DNA of 64,000 nt, from the NCBI GenBank assembly GCA_963576785.1, contig OY756145.1, positions 1,302,001 through 1,366,000 on the forward strand, read 5' to 3'. The position numbers were made by a program, and so were the translations under genes. A model generated the notes under the pieces. That model was not told where the DNA came from and ran no database searches. It saw only the letters and a program-made list of their open reading frames with translations. Each line of letters opens with the position of its first letter. The first letter of the stretch is position 1. Source of the DNA: Chlorophyllum brunneum. Its lineage: Eukaryota; Basidiomycota; Agaricomycetes; Agaricales; Agaricaceae. Below, piece after piece: positions 41,198 to 51,159 of this stretch.

Positions 41198-42362
41198 ATG
41201 GCAACCAGATCTCACTCAGGACTGATACACTCTACAACACTAGCCCTCAAGCCATCCACATTGCACCCAGACTGCCAAGCTGGTGATCAGCTGTTCCAAT
41301 GGAGAGGTGTCAATACTCCACTACTATCAACCATTGATGACCCAGTTCTCTGGATACTAGCCAATGTTGCATCTCGAACCTCATTGAGGGATGCAACTGC
41401 CTATGGTGCTGGGCTCTGCAAGTTTCACCTATTCTGTGACATCTTCTTGGTGGCCAAAGAAAGCCAACTTCCAGCTCCTTTCCATGTCCTTAATTCCTTC
41501 GCGCTTTGGACAGCCTTGGATCCAGATGCCATTAACCCTAAACTACGGTCCAGGCACCACTTTGAGCCAGTGGCTATTAGCACAGTACACAAGTATCTTT
41601 TAGCAGTGCAAGCATGGTACATAGCACAGGGATGGCCTGAGCCACTATCTCCATCTGACATGACTCGAGTAGGCTGGTCTCTCTGGGACCTTGAGTGTGC
41701 CATGCCTATCTGAAAATGTTCCTTTCATCCTCCAGTCACTATCACCCTACTATACACCCTCAAGAACAGCCTATCCTTATTAGACCCATTTGACACTTGC
41801 ATCTGGGCCATGGTAGCATGCGCCTTCTGGGGCATCATGTGATTTGGTGAGGTATCAGCTCCCACCTCCCACAATTTTGATGGATCAAAACATCTAAAGT
41901 GCCAGGATGTTTTACTCAAGAAGGACCATAACAGAGTGCCTTATGTGAGGCTGGACCTTCCATGTGCTAAAATGGCCAGGCCCAGAGAGATTCAGCAGGT
42001 CTTCATTGTATCGCAGGAGAGGGATCTCTGTGCCCTAGATGCACTATCCAACTTGGCCAGGGTAGTCCCAGCAGGAAGAAATGACCCACTATTCTCCTGG
42101 AGGGACAAATTCAGATGTATCAGACCCATGGCCAGGAAGACAGCCATGAGGAAAATCAATAGCATTGCCATGGAAGTGGGTTTTGGCACAATGTTCAGTC
42201 ACTCATTCCGGATTGGGGGTGCTTCCTATTTTCTCACAAAGAAAGTCAACCCCGAGATTGTCTGACTAGCTGGCAGATGGAACTCACTGGCCTATAAGGC
42301 CTACATCCATAGTTTCGAACTCATAGTAAACCAGTACACAAGCAACATTGCAGCTAGATGAA
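41198..42362 (+). pseudogene. DIRS-type element: tyrosine recombinase
   Basis: The N-terminal core-binding part (41198-41713) has helical repeats: SRTSLRDATAYGAGLCKF and AISTVHKYLLAVQAWYIAQG. The catalytic part follows a TGA: MVACAFWGIM, a TGA codon at 41840-41842, then FGEVSAPT, where the family has Arg before this FGE. The catalytic box FSHSFRIGGASYFL (H-x-x-R) and the end box AGRWNSLAYKAYIHSF (nucleophile Tyr) are kept. The first catalytic Arg codon has most simply gone CGA to TGA. It would cut and rejoin the circular cDNA at insertion. Confidence 0.8.
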
Positions 42363-42505
42363 GCATTAAAGGTTGGGCTAGTACTGTGTTCTTGGCCACA
42401 GTTGGTAAATCCCTGGGTAAGTGGCTCATCACTCTGTGGTCCAGTGTGCTAATGCACCCTCCAGTCCAACCTTCACTACTTGATCTCACACACTGAGTAC
42501 AGCAC

Positions 42506-42842
42506 TGACAAAGCTGGATGATTAGATGGGTGTGTGAATCTTCGATGCCAGATATCATAGGATGTGGTATTTTTATTGATTGAAGCCAAAAAGAATCAAA
42601 GATCTCCATTGTGCAAGATGTGCATATTCACAAAGTGAACTTGGTTTGAATTAGCACCCTAGTGACATTGTCTGCTCAGGAATAGCTTACCACAAATGTT
42701 ACAAATGATGGTCTTTCCATTTGATATTTCTGCAATCAGACTGGTTTTATCTGTGATGGATCCAGTTGAGAGAAGTCTGATATCTAACTTCAGTATGTGA
42801 TATACCAGGTAAAGGTGCAAAGTATGCCACTGAACTTTGCCA
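42506..42842 (-). pseudogene. Copia D: segment between protease and pre-integrase
   Basis: Minus strand: GKVQWHTLHLYLVYHILKLD (42835-42776), LLSTGSITDKTSLIAEI and ISNGKTIICN, then a frame change to YDIWHRRFTHPSNHPALS (about 42562-42507). The last is the copia WHRRLGHPS block. It joins with the protease at 45188 onward once composite copy 1 is taken out, and with 37739 once the DIRS-type element is removed. Confidence 0.8.
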
Positions 42843-42858
42843 GACTCAAGTTTTACTT

Positions 42859-45171
42859 TTTTATTTTTATTTTTAAATCGTCATGTTTAAGGTAGTGCAC
42901 AGTCGCAGTCCACCTGTATCTACTGTGACATGTAGGCTACAGAGTAATGATATACAAAGATAGGCTCTCCCCTGGCCAAACCAGACCACCGACAGGCAGT
43001 CTGAGTGAACGGTTGCAGAAACACACACGAATGCACGAGTCCTAGACCAGATATGCAAGCGACCCCTAGCCTTCCCTCCCTAGGGAGAGTATGCATCAAT
43101 TCGCAATTAAATCCTACACATGCCAGAGACATGGGGAGCTAGCAGGGGCCACATCACGTTATCCAACTCCCACAAGTGGTGTGTTGGACTTAAATGCAAA
43201 CACTGAGGGGTTGCACTTAAGGAAACTAACAAGCTGGTCAATAGAGACTGGCAAGCCATGACGTCTCTTGTACAGAGGACAAGAGCACAAGATATGAGTG
43301 CAAGTCTCCAGAGAAGCCCCACACTCACAGCCAATAGGCTCTAGAGGATGGAACCGGGAGCGATACTCGCCGGTTGGAGCATGCCTGAGAATGGCACAGT
43401 TTGCTCTCATCGCAATAGACTGAGAGGGAAAAGAAGGAAGCCAAGAACCCCCATGGAGGTACGTTGGCTGTAGAACTTTGTTCTTACTATCCTTGAGAAC
43501 AAGGAAGTTAGAACCACAATAAGAGGAGTCCTGGAAGGTAACCTTCCAGGCCTTCTGGACAGTTGCTATGTTGAGTTTATGCAGCAAATCAATGGATGTC
43601 GCTGGACGATGTCCAGCGGTGACTTGAAGGTTGGTGGCAAATAAATGCACCTTCTGATGAATGGACCATTTCGCCAACAACGGAACGGACCAGAAAGTGA
43701 GGGAATGGTCAGGACAATCCCTGAACCATTCCAACAGCCCGCATACGGAGCCCCTTGAGGGAATAAAGCTCCTAGAGGCCCAGAAATGGGGGTCTTGAGA
43801 CATCGTGTGCCCATAGAATGCCCAGTGTGTTCCCAGGCTCCCATATTGGTGTCGCATCCGGCTATGTTGCGGGGAATTTGCCCCTCCCTCCTAGGAGGTA
43901 AAGCCTTTAGCTTGGGTGAACACCCACTACTGAGAGAGCGCAGTATCCCTGAGGACTGGCCCACCATTCACTTGAGGCGCTCTTCCTATATAGTGCACGG
44001 ACGGGATCTCACCGCTTGACTGCGCACACCACCACCCCAAAACCAGACCTCTCGCATGGTAACAACTCAAATGGGTACACCCCGATCTTCACGGGGACCC
44101 ACCAACAGAGGATTTTGACCTCTTGAGCCAGGCTGCTCCTTCTCGGTAACCAGGCAGCTTTTTTCAGTGTGCTCCCAGTAAACAGCCCGCTACGGTCCAC
44201 TAGTTGGGCAGGCAGAGGCCACAAAGGCGTACCTCCAAGGCGCGACCCCTAGACTAGCTTCCCATTCCCCCGCAGCCGCTTTTGCAATGCCCTACCCCCA
44301 GAGGAGGTGACTTGTCTTTGGGCATGGATCCGCATGCTGATACTGGCGGGGATCTCTGTCTCGCAGGGGGTGCTACCAGGGTGGTGCTCACATTGGATTA
44401 CCTAAGCAACCTGCAGAATGGATTACTTAAGCATTTTGTGGAACGGGCACCAATCAACCCGAGTTTTCCCGAGTCAACCCAAACCTGCCTGGTGCCCTGG
44501 AGTTTGGCGTATCCCTACTAACAACCAGGCGCTACCCCCAGAGGGGTTCCTGAAGGCATGGCGACACTGGTGGGGGGTGGCCTGTCCTTTCAGTCAGCTT
44601 GTTATCACTCCATTCCCCCTATTATTGTCCCCTATCCTTTCAGTCCCTTACAGGTGTGACAGGGCAGCTTTTTTCAGCACACTCCCCACTGACATGCAAG
44701 CACAATTGGGGGTGGGCCCGGACGTCTGTCATCAGCCAGGATAACCCAGCCTCAAGAAGCTAGCCAGACTTGACCTGCAGCAGGGGTGAAAACCCACATG
44801 CAAACCCTATATGGGAATGCAAATCCATCGAATTACTAGAAGAGCCACTACCACTGACAACCCAGCGAGTGCAAGCCAGCAAGGTGGCCAGTATCCCAGC
44901 CTTTAAGACCCTTTACCAAGGGGCTGCCTTGTTGATCTGTGCATATAGGCATCAGTCAGATAAATGGTGGGAATATGCCCACCTTTAATCACCTTTACCA
45001 AGGGTGCACCACCCATTGACCAACTAACATTGCCACCCGGACTGCCCTCCTACAGCCAGTGAAGGCTCAGAAAAGACACAAGCCCATGAGAGAGAGCCCG
45101 AGAAATGAATGGTGCAACAAGGAAAGGGAAGTGGAAAAGTAATAGTGGTGGTAACAAGTCAAGGAGCGATG
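42859..45171 (-). mobile_element. Composite LINE-derived element, copy 1 (2.3 kb)
   Basis: The TSD GACTCAAGTTTTACTT is exact, 16 bp, at 42843-42858 and 45172-45187. The minus-strand tail is A-rich (AAAAATAAAAATAAAAAA). In minus-strand order it holds antisense copia-F-like sequence (45171 to about 44750), then about 1 kb of unassigned CpG-rich sequence (about 44750-43740), then the last 870 bp of a LINE (RNase H end, C-terminal CCHC, 3' UTR). It is nearly identical to 59269-61583 in opposite orientation, with only a few changes by eye. The target was copia D between its protease and pre-integrase codons. No complete ORF, so its mobility must depend on LINE enzymes from elsewhere. Confidence 0.93.
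43159..43740 (-). pseudogene. LINE ORF2 C-terminal piece in composite copy 1
   Basis: The open frame holds LLEWFRDCPDHSLTFWSVPL, QVTAGHRPATSIDLLHKL, NFLVLKDSKNKVLQPTYLHG and the CCHC-like end CECGASLETCTHILCSCPLY, which normally closes LINE ORF2. The frame starts upstream in non-LINE sequence; LINE homology begins at about 43740. The junction point is the same in copy 2 (60711), so the deletion happened before the copies separated. Confidence 0.85.
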
Positions 45172-45187
45172 GACTCAAGTTTTACTT

Positions 45188-46683
45188 CTGTCTCTAAATA
45201 GACAGTGCCATAGGATCCAATAGAGAGTGTAGATCCATCTGCAATTTGCACTGATCCGAAAAACCTTTCACAATATTGACAAGATCCCTCTTATTTGGAG
45301 TAACATTAAGGGAGGCACCAGAGTCCAAAAGCCATTCATCACTCATTTTGCAAGGTTGCCTATTCATTGCACATCCACATGTGCTACTGCAGCTATGTGT
45401 TATTTCACACGTATTTTTCACTCTTGAAAATAGAGGAAAAAATATTATATCTGAAGTTTTATTTAATCATGCATAGTTATGTACATAAGGGGTCTGACTA
45501 TTTATCCAATGATGTGCACCCAGTCAAGAGTCTCCTTGGACATCAGCAATGCATATGATACTCCTGCAGTGATTTTCAGATTTGTGTGAAGGGCTAGCAA
45601 GATCTGGCTTACCTACCATTGCTTCATCTGAGTAGTCCTTGTCCTCAGATCCCATCAATACTGCATCCTTGTCTATCTTGATGGCAGTTGGTCTGGGATG
45701 CTCACAACTGGTTTGGCTGCCAGAGTGGTGCCAAATAGTTCATCAACCTCCATGATGGAGGTGGCCATCGGAGGAAAGGCCAGATGGGGGAGAGAAGTGT
45801 TTCCTATGCATTTCTCATAAAGATCCAAGGCTTTTGCCTTGGCAGCCACATACAGAGTCGAGTGGTGCTGGGGATCTTGAGATTTCTTCTCAGCTGGATT
45901 TGTCATCCATGAGAGAAGGGAAGGAGGGAGAGGTACAGAGGACCACACCTTAGTGACAAGACTACATGTACTCTTTTTTGGTTCTGTGGTCAACTTGGCA
46001 AAGCCAAAGTTGACCAAGTTCATGGTGTATGCTGGTTGCTCAGCATCATTTCTGGAGGGAGCTGGTTGCCCAGTGTCAACCTCATTAGCTTGGCCTTTGC
46101 TACTACCCCTTGCACTATATTGCCTCTTCTTTTTCTCTCCTTTGTCCTGAGGCTGCTGCTGGTGCTACTGCTGTTGTGGAGGTTGCTGTTGCTGCTGCTG
46201 CTGAGGGTGCAACTGCTGCCCTGGGCACTGCTACTTCTGCAGGGGACTGCGCTGCTGCTGTTGCTACTGCCCCTGATAGCAAGAGGGTGCATCTTGTGGT
46301 TTCACACTAGTGAACTTGTTCACTGGCTGGTTCACTTTAAGCATTGACTAGTGGCTCATGATCATACCCCAGACCAATGCAAAGGTAACAGCTGGGATCT
46401 GGGTGTTTACCATTAAGAAGGGAGTGATAATGTTCCAGGCATTTGGAATGCCGGAAAGAAGGGTCATTGCTTTGATGATCTTGGAAATGGCACAATTGCT
46501 ATTAGCATCAAGCTGTTTATAGAAAACAGTAAGCTTAGCAATTGGGCTAGAGGGGTCCTCATTTGGATAGAGACAGAAGTGGATCATCTTGACATACTTA
46601 GAATAGAGGCTAGAGACAGACTCTAGGCCATATGCAGTGCAAAAGTATACCCACATGCTGTTTATGTCAGGGAGATTCCCCTT
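45188..46683 (-). pseudogene. Copia D gag C-terminal half and protease
   Basis: Minus order: capsid-like block EDPSSPIAKLTVFYKQLDAN, IIKAMTLLSGIPNAWNII (46500-46420) and ALVWGMIMSHQSM. A Gln-rich region (CAG/CTG-type repeats near 46145-46265) and a frame-broken linker follow. The acidic block MEVDELFGTTLAAKP lies at about 45750. The protease is DEWLLDSGASLNVTPNKRDL (45345-45290), with DSG kept. The N-terminal gag is at 48466-48747 beyond LINE E. Stops are present. Confidence 0.8.
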
Positions 46684-46698
46684 GATCATCTTGGTAGG

Positions 46699-48450
46699 TT
46701 CAGAAGAGGACTCTTTTATCGCTTGTGCATAGTTCTTATCACTATGTATGGGTTTCGACTCTGGTTTTATGAAGGTGCCCGTAACAAGGCTCTTCTGAAA
46801 CAACTTAACACTATGCAGTGTAAAGCTGCATTGTGGATCACTGGTGCATTCTGCACCAGCCCTACCGGAGGAGCTGAGGCCTTGGCTGGCCTCATCCCTA
46901 TCCACCTCCATCTCAAGAAACTGGCTACCCATGCCATCCACAGGGTTGCCACACTTTCTGAGAACCACCCTGTTTGCTCCGTTATAGCGTGTCAGTACAT
47001 AGGGGACTGTGTTCCGCACCCCAGATCGATTGCTCTCATGACTCCCGCTCAGGTGGTCAAGGTCAAGGGGCCAGTCACAGAGGCAAACTCTCATTTGCCA
47101 GACTTAACGGAGACGTTCGAGCTGTTTGCGCTCGAAGCGTTGCCAGGTTCTCGTCTCCTGGACCGCTATGCGGCCCAGGTGACTTACAAAATGTATGATG
47201 CCTCACTCGGTGGAAACCCTGTGGATTGTTAGGTGGATTTGCTCAATGATACCCTTCGTGGGTATTGTGAGGATAGACAGGTTGTCTACGCAGCACTGGA
47301 CGCAAGTCTGCTGCTGCTTGGGGACTTCCAGGCAGTTTCGGCTGCCCATGTTTATAGGGGGACATGTTTGCTTCATGCAACACGTCACCCAGCTGGCAAG
47401 GTTACAGTCCCAGATGCTGAGCTTTTCGCCATTTATATGGCTTTGGGAACTGCTGTGGCAGTTTCTGAGACTGTACAGATTGCAGTCTTTATGGACTCGA
47501 TTGGTTCTGCCAAGCGAGCTCTTGACCCGTCCGTACATTCTGGCCAGGGGCATTCCCTGGCTGTGTGTTGTCTTCTGTTGGAATGGTTCAGGGATTGTCC
47601 TAACCGTTCCCTTACTTTCTGGTCTGTTCCATTGTCAGCGAAATGGTCCATTCATCAGGAGGTGCATTTATTTGCCACCGACCTTCGAGTTGCCACTGGA
47701 CATTGTCCAGTGACGTCCATTGATTTGCTGCATAAACTCAACATAGCAACTGTCCAGAAGGCCTGGAAGGTTATCTTCCAGGACTCCTCTTATTGCGGTT
47801 CTAACTTCCTTGTTCTCAAGGATAGTAAGAACAAAGTTCTACAGCCAACGTACCTCCATGGGGGTTCTTGGCTTCCTTCTTTTCCCTCTCAGTCTATTAC
47901 GATGAGAGCAAACTGTGCCATTCTCAGGCATGCTCCAACCGGCGAGTATTGCTCCTGGTTCCATCCTCTAGAGCCTATTGGCTGCAAGTGTGGGGCTCCT
48001 CTGGAGACTCACACTCATATCTTGTGCTCTTGTCCTCTGTACAAGAGACATCATGGCTTGCCGGTCTCTATCGACTAGCTTGTTAGTTTCCTTAAGCACA
48101 ACCCCTCAGCGGTTGCATTTAAGTCCAACACACTGCTTGCAGGAGTTGGATAACATGACGCGGCCCCTGCTAGCTCCCCATGTCTCTGGTGTGTGTAGGA
48201 TTTAATTGTGAATTGATGCATACTCTCCCTAGGGAGGGGAGGCTAGGGGTCACTTGCATATCTGGTCTAGGACTCGTGCATTCGTGTGTGTTTCTGCAAC
48301 CGTTCACCCAGACTGCCTATCGGCGGTCTAGTTTGGCCAGGGGAGAGCCTATCTTTGTATATCATTACTCTGTAGCCTACATGTCACAGTAGATACAGGT
48401 GGACTGCGATTGTGCACCACCTTAAACATGACGATTTAAAAAAAAAAAAA
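46699..48450 (+). mobile_element. LINE E: 5'-truncated LINE, 1.75 kb
   Basis: TSD GATCATCTTGGTAGG (46684-46698) and GATTATCTTGGTAGG (48451-48465), 14 of 15 equal. A-run 48438-48450. It contains ORF2 from the RT thumb (RLCIVLITMYGFRLWFYEG, 46723) through RNase H (47233-48078, VVYAALDASLLLLGDFQ, AELFAIYMALGTAVAVSE, FMDSIGSAKRALDPSVHSG) and the CCHC-like end CKCGAPLETHTHILCSCPLY, broken by three stops near 47229 and 48075. It is the clearest copy of the family that also built LINE K, LINE L and the composite elements. The 3' end is GGACTGCGATTGTGCACC (48401-48418). Confidence 0.93.
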
Positions 48451-48465
48451 GATTATCTTGGTAGG

Positions 48466-48747
48466 CAGTTTACTTTTGATAATTGAGTAAACCACCCAGT
48501 GCATTTGGATGCATGCAGTATGTTCAATTGCCTCCTGCTCTGTAGGAAGGGGGATGATTACATAGGTGGGGACAAGAGTGTGAATTTGTGACAGTGGTAT
48601 CAGCAAGAACTCATCACCAATAACAGAAGTCCCATCAGCAGAGACCAATGCAAGGGTATCCTGCATCTGGTCTGCCCACTCATTATAATTGGCAGTACTG
48701 GAGAGAATAGGGATAGAGCTAAGTACTATGGAGATAGGGGAAGACAT
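48466..48747 (-). pseudogene. Copia D gag N-terminus
   Basis: ATG at 48747, MSSPISIVLSSIPILSS then NYNEWADQMQDTLALVSADG. This is the start of copia gag proteins and resembles the MSTNNIVTGLPKLNRPKNY start of copia G in layout. It ends IIKSKLPTKI, where LINE E entered, and continues at 46683. Confidence 0.85.
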
Positions 48748-48989
48748 TGTAGTCTAAAAAGGGACTTAATTAGTGATCAGATTTGTGGGTGATCAGATCT
48801 GCACCACTGCACTGTTCAAGCTATGAACCCATATGAGGAAGCCTTCAATAGAGTGTGAAATGATCAAGTCATGTTAGAGGGATGGGCTAGAAAGACTATG
48901 CTCTACAGAACTGGTTAGATCAGCCTATCTACAACCCACTTGTAGCCAGTCATGGTGCATGGGGAGCAGGCAATCCAGGGCCCATAACC
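48748..48989 (-). other. Copia D leader with primer-binding site
   Basis: Directly next to the 5' LTR, the minus strand reads GGTTATGGGCCCTGG (48989-48975). It is the same site as in copia G and complements the anticodon arm of an initiator Met tRNA, as known for Drosophila copia. The rest is non-coding. Confidence 0.75.
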
Positions 48990-49400
48990 TGTTGAACAGC
49001 ACAGTAACATGCAGTAGCAAATGGATAATCTGAATTACTGATAGGTTAGTTAGTAGACAGTAATAGTTACTAGTGGAGTTGCTGAGAGTTAAGTAGAGCA
49101 AGGTAGAAATTGAGTAGATTGTCTAAAGAAACATAAAAGAAGACATGCTGCTTTATATACTAAATGTCTGGGTAGCAAACCCTAAGACCTATGAGTAATG
49201 ACTATGGAGTTTCTTGAAACACTGTGATATCATCAGCGATGTCCAGTAGCATAATTGGAGTGACAGCAATCAGTCAGCTCATGAAATACATGAGAAAGAA
49301 GTGCATAATGTGAGTCAGAGGGCACAGCCTCAATAACAAATATTAGAAGAATAATACTAAAGAGCTAGTCATATGGAATGCAGCTGTAGTAAGCACAAAT
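48990..49400 (-). repeat. Copia D 5' LTR
   Basis: Aligns with 26971-27388 from TGTTGAACAGC to TAAGCACAAAT. The last about 7 bp (AACAACA on the plus strand) are missing at the copia F junction. Differences between the two LTRs are numerous, so copia D is old. Confidence 0.88.
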
Positions 49401-50401
49401 GAAGTGTTTGGAGAGCTCCTGGATTGTTATTTGCATGGCTGAGTTGTTCTTTGACACCAGAGTAATATCATCAATAAAGACTGGGACAATTACCTTGACT
49501 GCTCCCTTTGAATAAAGGTAAATAGAGCTGTCAGAACACAATTTTGAGTATCCCAAGGTAGTCATGATGCTGTGGAGCTTCTTATTCTACTGTCTGGCCA
49601 CCTGCTTGAGTCCATAGAGTGATTTTTGAAGCCTACAAACATTGTTGGGGCCTCCCACATGGTATCCTCTAGGCTGGTGCATATAGATCTCTTCTTCAAG
49701 TTCTTCATAGGTAAAGGCAGACAAAGTGTTGATAGATCAAAGCTGGTAACCTTCTCTGGCTGCTAGAGCAATTATGAGGCAAAGGGAGGCAGGACAAAAG
49801 ATGGGAGCAAAGACTTCAGTGTAATTGTACCCTGGACATTGAGAATAGCCCTTTGCAATGAGTCTGGCCTTGTAGTGTTCGATTGAACCATCAGAATGGT
49901 GTTTAACCTTGAGTACCCAACCAGAACCAACCACTTTCTTGCCTGGAGGAAGCTCAACAATGTCCTAAGTCCTATTGGCCTACAAATTGAAAATCTCCAT
50001 TTCACATGCTTCTTTCCACTGTTGGACATCTGGAGCAGTCATGGCAAGCTTGTAGGTTCGAGGATCTGGTCCAGAGACACTGGTAGCAAACTTGACCTCA
50101 CAAAAACCACTATCAGCCAGTAGAGCCTCTTCTTCATCATCTTTTTCAACCAGAGGGTTTACTTTGACCTTCTACCACTCCCCAGGCTCTTTTCTCACTC
50201 GATTTGAATGCCTACGAGGTGGTGGTTCAGTTGAGGGTGTAGAACGAGCTGGAGGGGTTTTGGGGTCGTAGAAAGCATAGATGATGAGCTAGAAGACTGT
50301 GAGGGCAGTGGAGGAGTACTGGGATGCTTTGGAATGAATGGTGAGGCTGGTGATGGACTTGGCTGACTTTGGAGAGGAACTGTGGGCACTTTTGAGGCTG
50401 T
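49401..50401 (-). pseudogene. Copia F part 2: linker and RT N-terminal half
   Basis: Minus order from 50401: a Ser/Pro-rich linker (KVPTVPLQSQPSPSPASPF), then SGWVLKVKHHSDGSIEHYKA, RLIAKGYSQCPGYNYTEVFA (49860-49780), and after a stop the SKLCSDSSIYLYSKGAVKVI, PVFIDDITLVSKNN (RT active site FIDD) and IQELSKHF (49424-49401). The frame continues at 26962. Copia G inserted at 50401/57787 with TSD GCTGT. Confidence 0.88.
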
Positions 50402-50973
50402 TGTTGAAGTTTCGGACATATTCTAGAAATAGATTATGAAGTCATTATTCTAATAATAGACTGATCCGTTACTTTCCAGTAACTTCATTCCGTAGTAACT
50501 TCCTATGAGTTGCTCTGCATACGATGAGAGTCATAAGTACTTGATAGATTATTCTACATAGTACCAATGACTAGATACTACGTTCCGCAGTACTCCGCAG
50601 GCACTACGCCGCAGTTAAAAGGAGTCATAAGGAACAATCCATGCAATACTAGTATTTTATGTAGTATGACTCGTCTATGTTACAATATGTATATAAACCC
50701 CATGTAGCAGACCTAAGTTCTGCATCTTGTTCAATCGAACAACTTCTTCACCATTGCCTATCTCCTTGAGTACAACACCTCAACTGATCTCATTGACTTT
50801 AGCCTCTATTCAACTGACATTGATTGCTTTATCAATAATATCTGTCTATCCGAACTACCTTACTACAGGTATCAGATAGAAGCTTATTATCTCGGTGAGT
50901 AGACCCTACGTTCTCTCCCACTGCGTTTACTGCTGCCCCCAGCAAACAACTCGTTACGGTCCTTTCCTCAACA
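50402..50973 (+). repeat. Copia G 5' LTR
   Basis: TGTTGAAGTTTC...CCTCAACA. The only difference from the 3' LTR is near 50952, CAACTCGTTACG here and CAACTTGTTACG there: C to T at a CpG. Confidence 0.97.
50690..50697 (+). promoter_or_regulatory. Copia G promoter TATA box
   Basis: TATATAAA in the 5' LTR about 280 bp before its end, followed by CCCCATGTAGC. It is kept in the old solo LTR at 23014-23593 (reverse strand TATATAAACCCC). Confidence 0.55.
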
Positions 50974-50988
50974 GGTTATGGGCCCCGG
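50974..50988 (+). other. Copia G primer-binding site
   Basis: GGTTATGGGCCCCGG immediately follows the LTR. Its complement GGGCCCATAACC resembles the anticodon stem-loop of initiator tRNA-Met. Priming by such an internal tRNA fragment is known for copia. Copia D keeps the same site. Confidence 0.75.
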
Positions 50989-51039
50989 TAGCCTTACCGA
51001 TGGTTAAACCATCGGTAGCCTTACCGATGGTTAAACCAT
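50986..51039 (+). repeat. Two perfect 27-bp repeats with hairpins in the copia G leader
   Basis: The unit CGGTAGCCTTACCGATGGTT plus AAACCAT occurs at 50986-51012 and 51013-51039. Within it CGGTA pairs with TACCG. CCGATGGTT pairs with AACCATCGG across the unit boundary (9-bp stem, 1-nt loop). The leader could thus fold into stacked hairpins. Confidence 0.9.
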
Positions 51040-51159
51040 TATCATCCCCTCTAATCGAGATAGGATGATAGGGCTTCACCTGACAGAGTTATCCTTGTAT
51101 TTGATCATTGCTGATTCGAGAATTTTCTTCTAGAAAGAAATACACTCGACGAAGATATT

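Larger units (their letters stand above)
37740..42505 (+). mobile_element. DIRS-type retrotransposon (gag, RT/RNase H, tyrosine recombinase)
   Basis: The element lies on the plus strand and splits copia D in its pre-integrase domain, between HPSNHPALS (about 42507) and TFAQGSRLY (about 37739). A 9-bp inverted repeat GTGCTGTAC / GTACAGCAC sits exactly at the two junctions (37740-37748, 42497-42505). No long LTR and no clear TSD are visible, as expected for tyrosine-recombinase elements. Order: non-coding leader (to about 38880), zinc-finger gag, RT, RNase H, tyrosine recombinase. All ORFs carry a few stops. DIRS-like is preferred to Crypton because an RT is present. Confidence 0.8.
26971..49400 (-). 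mobile_element. Copia D: old Ty1/copia element, itself split by four insertions
   Basis: 3' LTR at 26971-27388, 5' LTR at 48990-49400. Between them on the minus strand are gag, protease, integrase, RT and RNase H in copia order. Within it lie LINE C (28695-35469), a DIRS-type element (37740-42505), composite copy 1 (42859-45171) and LINE E (46699-48450), plus a 37-bp tandem array. Taking these out leaves about 6.3 kb, a normal copia length. It is inserted in the RT of copia F between ELSKHF and KLQDLG. The 5' LTR edge lost a few bases; TCAAA is the probable TSD at the left edge. Confidence 0.88.

Noticed and set aside
43786..44019. 77-aa ORF present in both composite copies (also 60421-60654)
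   Set aside because: The shared sequence comes from copying of the element, not selection on the frame; no recognisable domain and no codon-type differences to judge by.
46145..46265. CAG/CTG-like repeats as a separate microsatellite feature
   Set aside because: They encode the Gln-rich part of copia D gag and are imperfect; covered by that entry.
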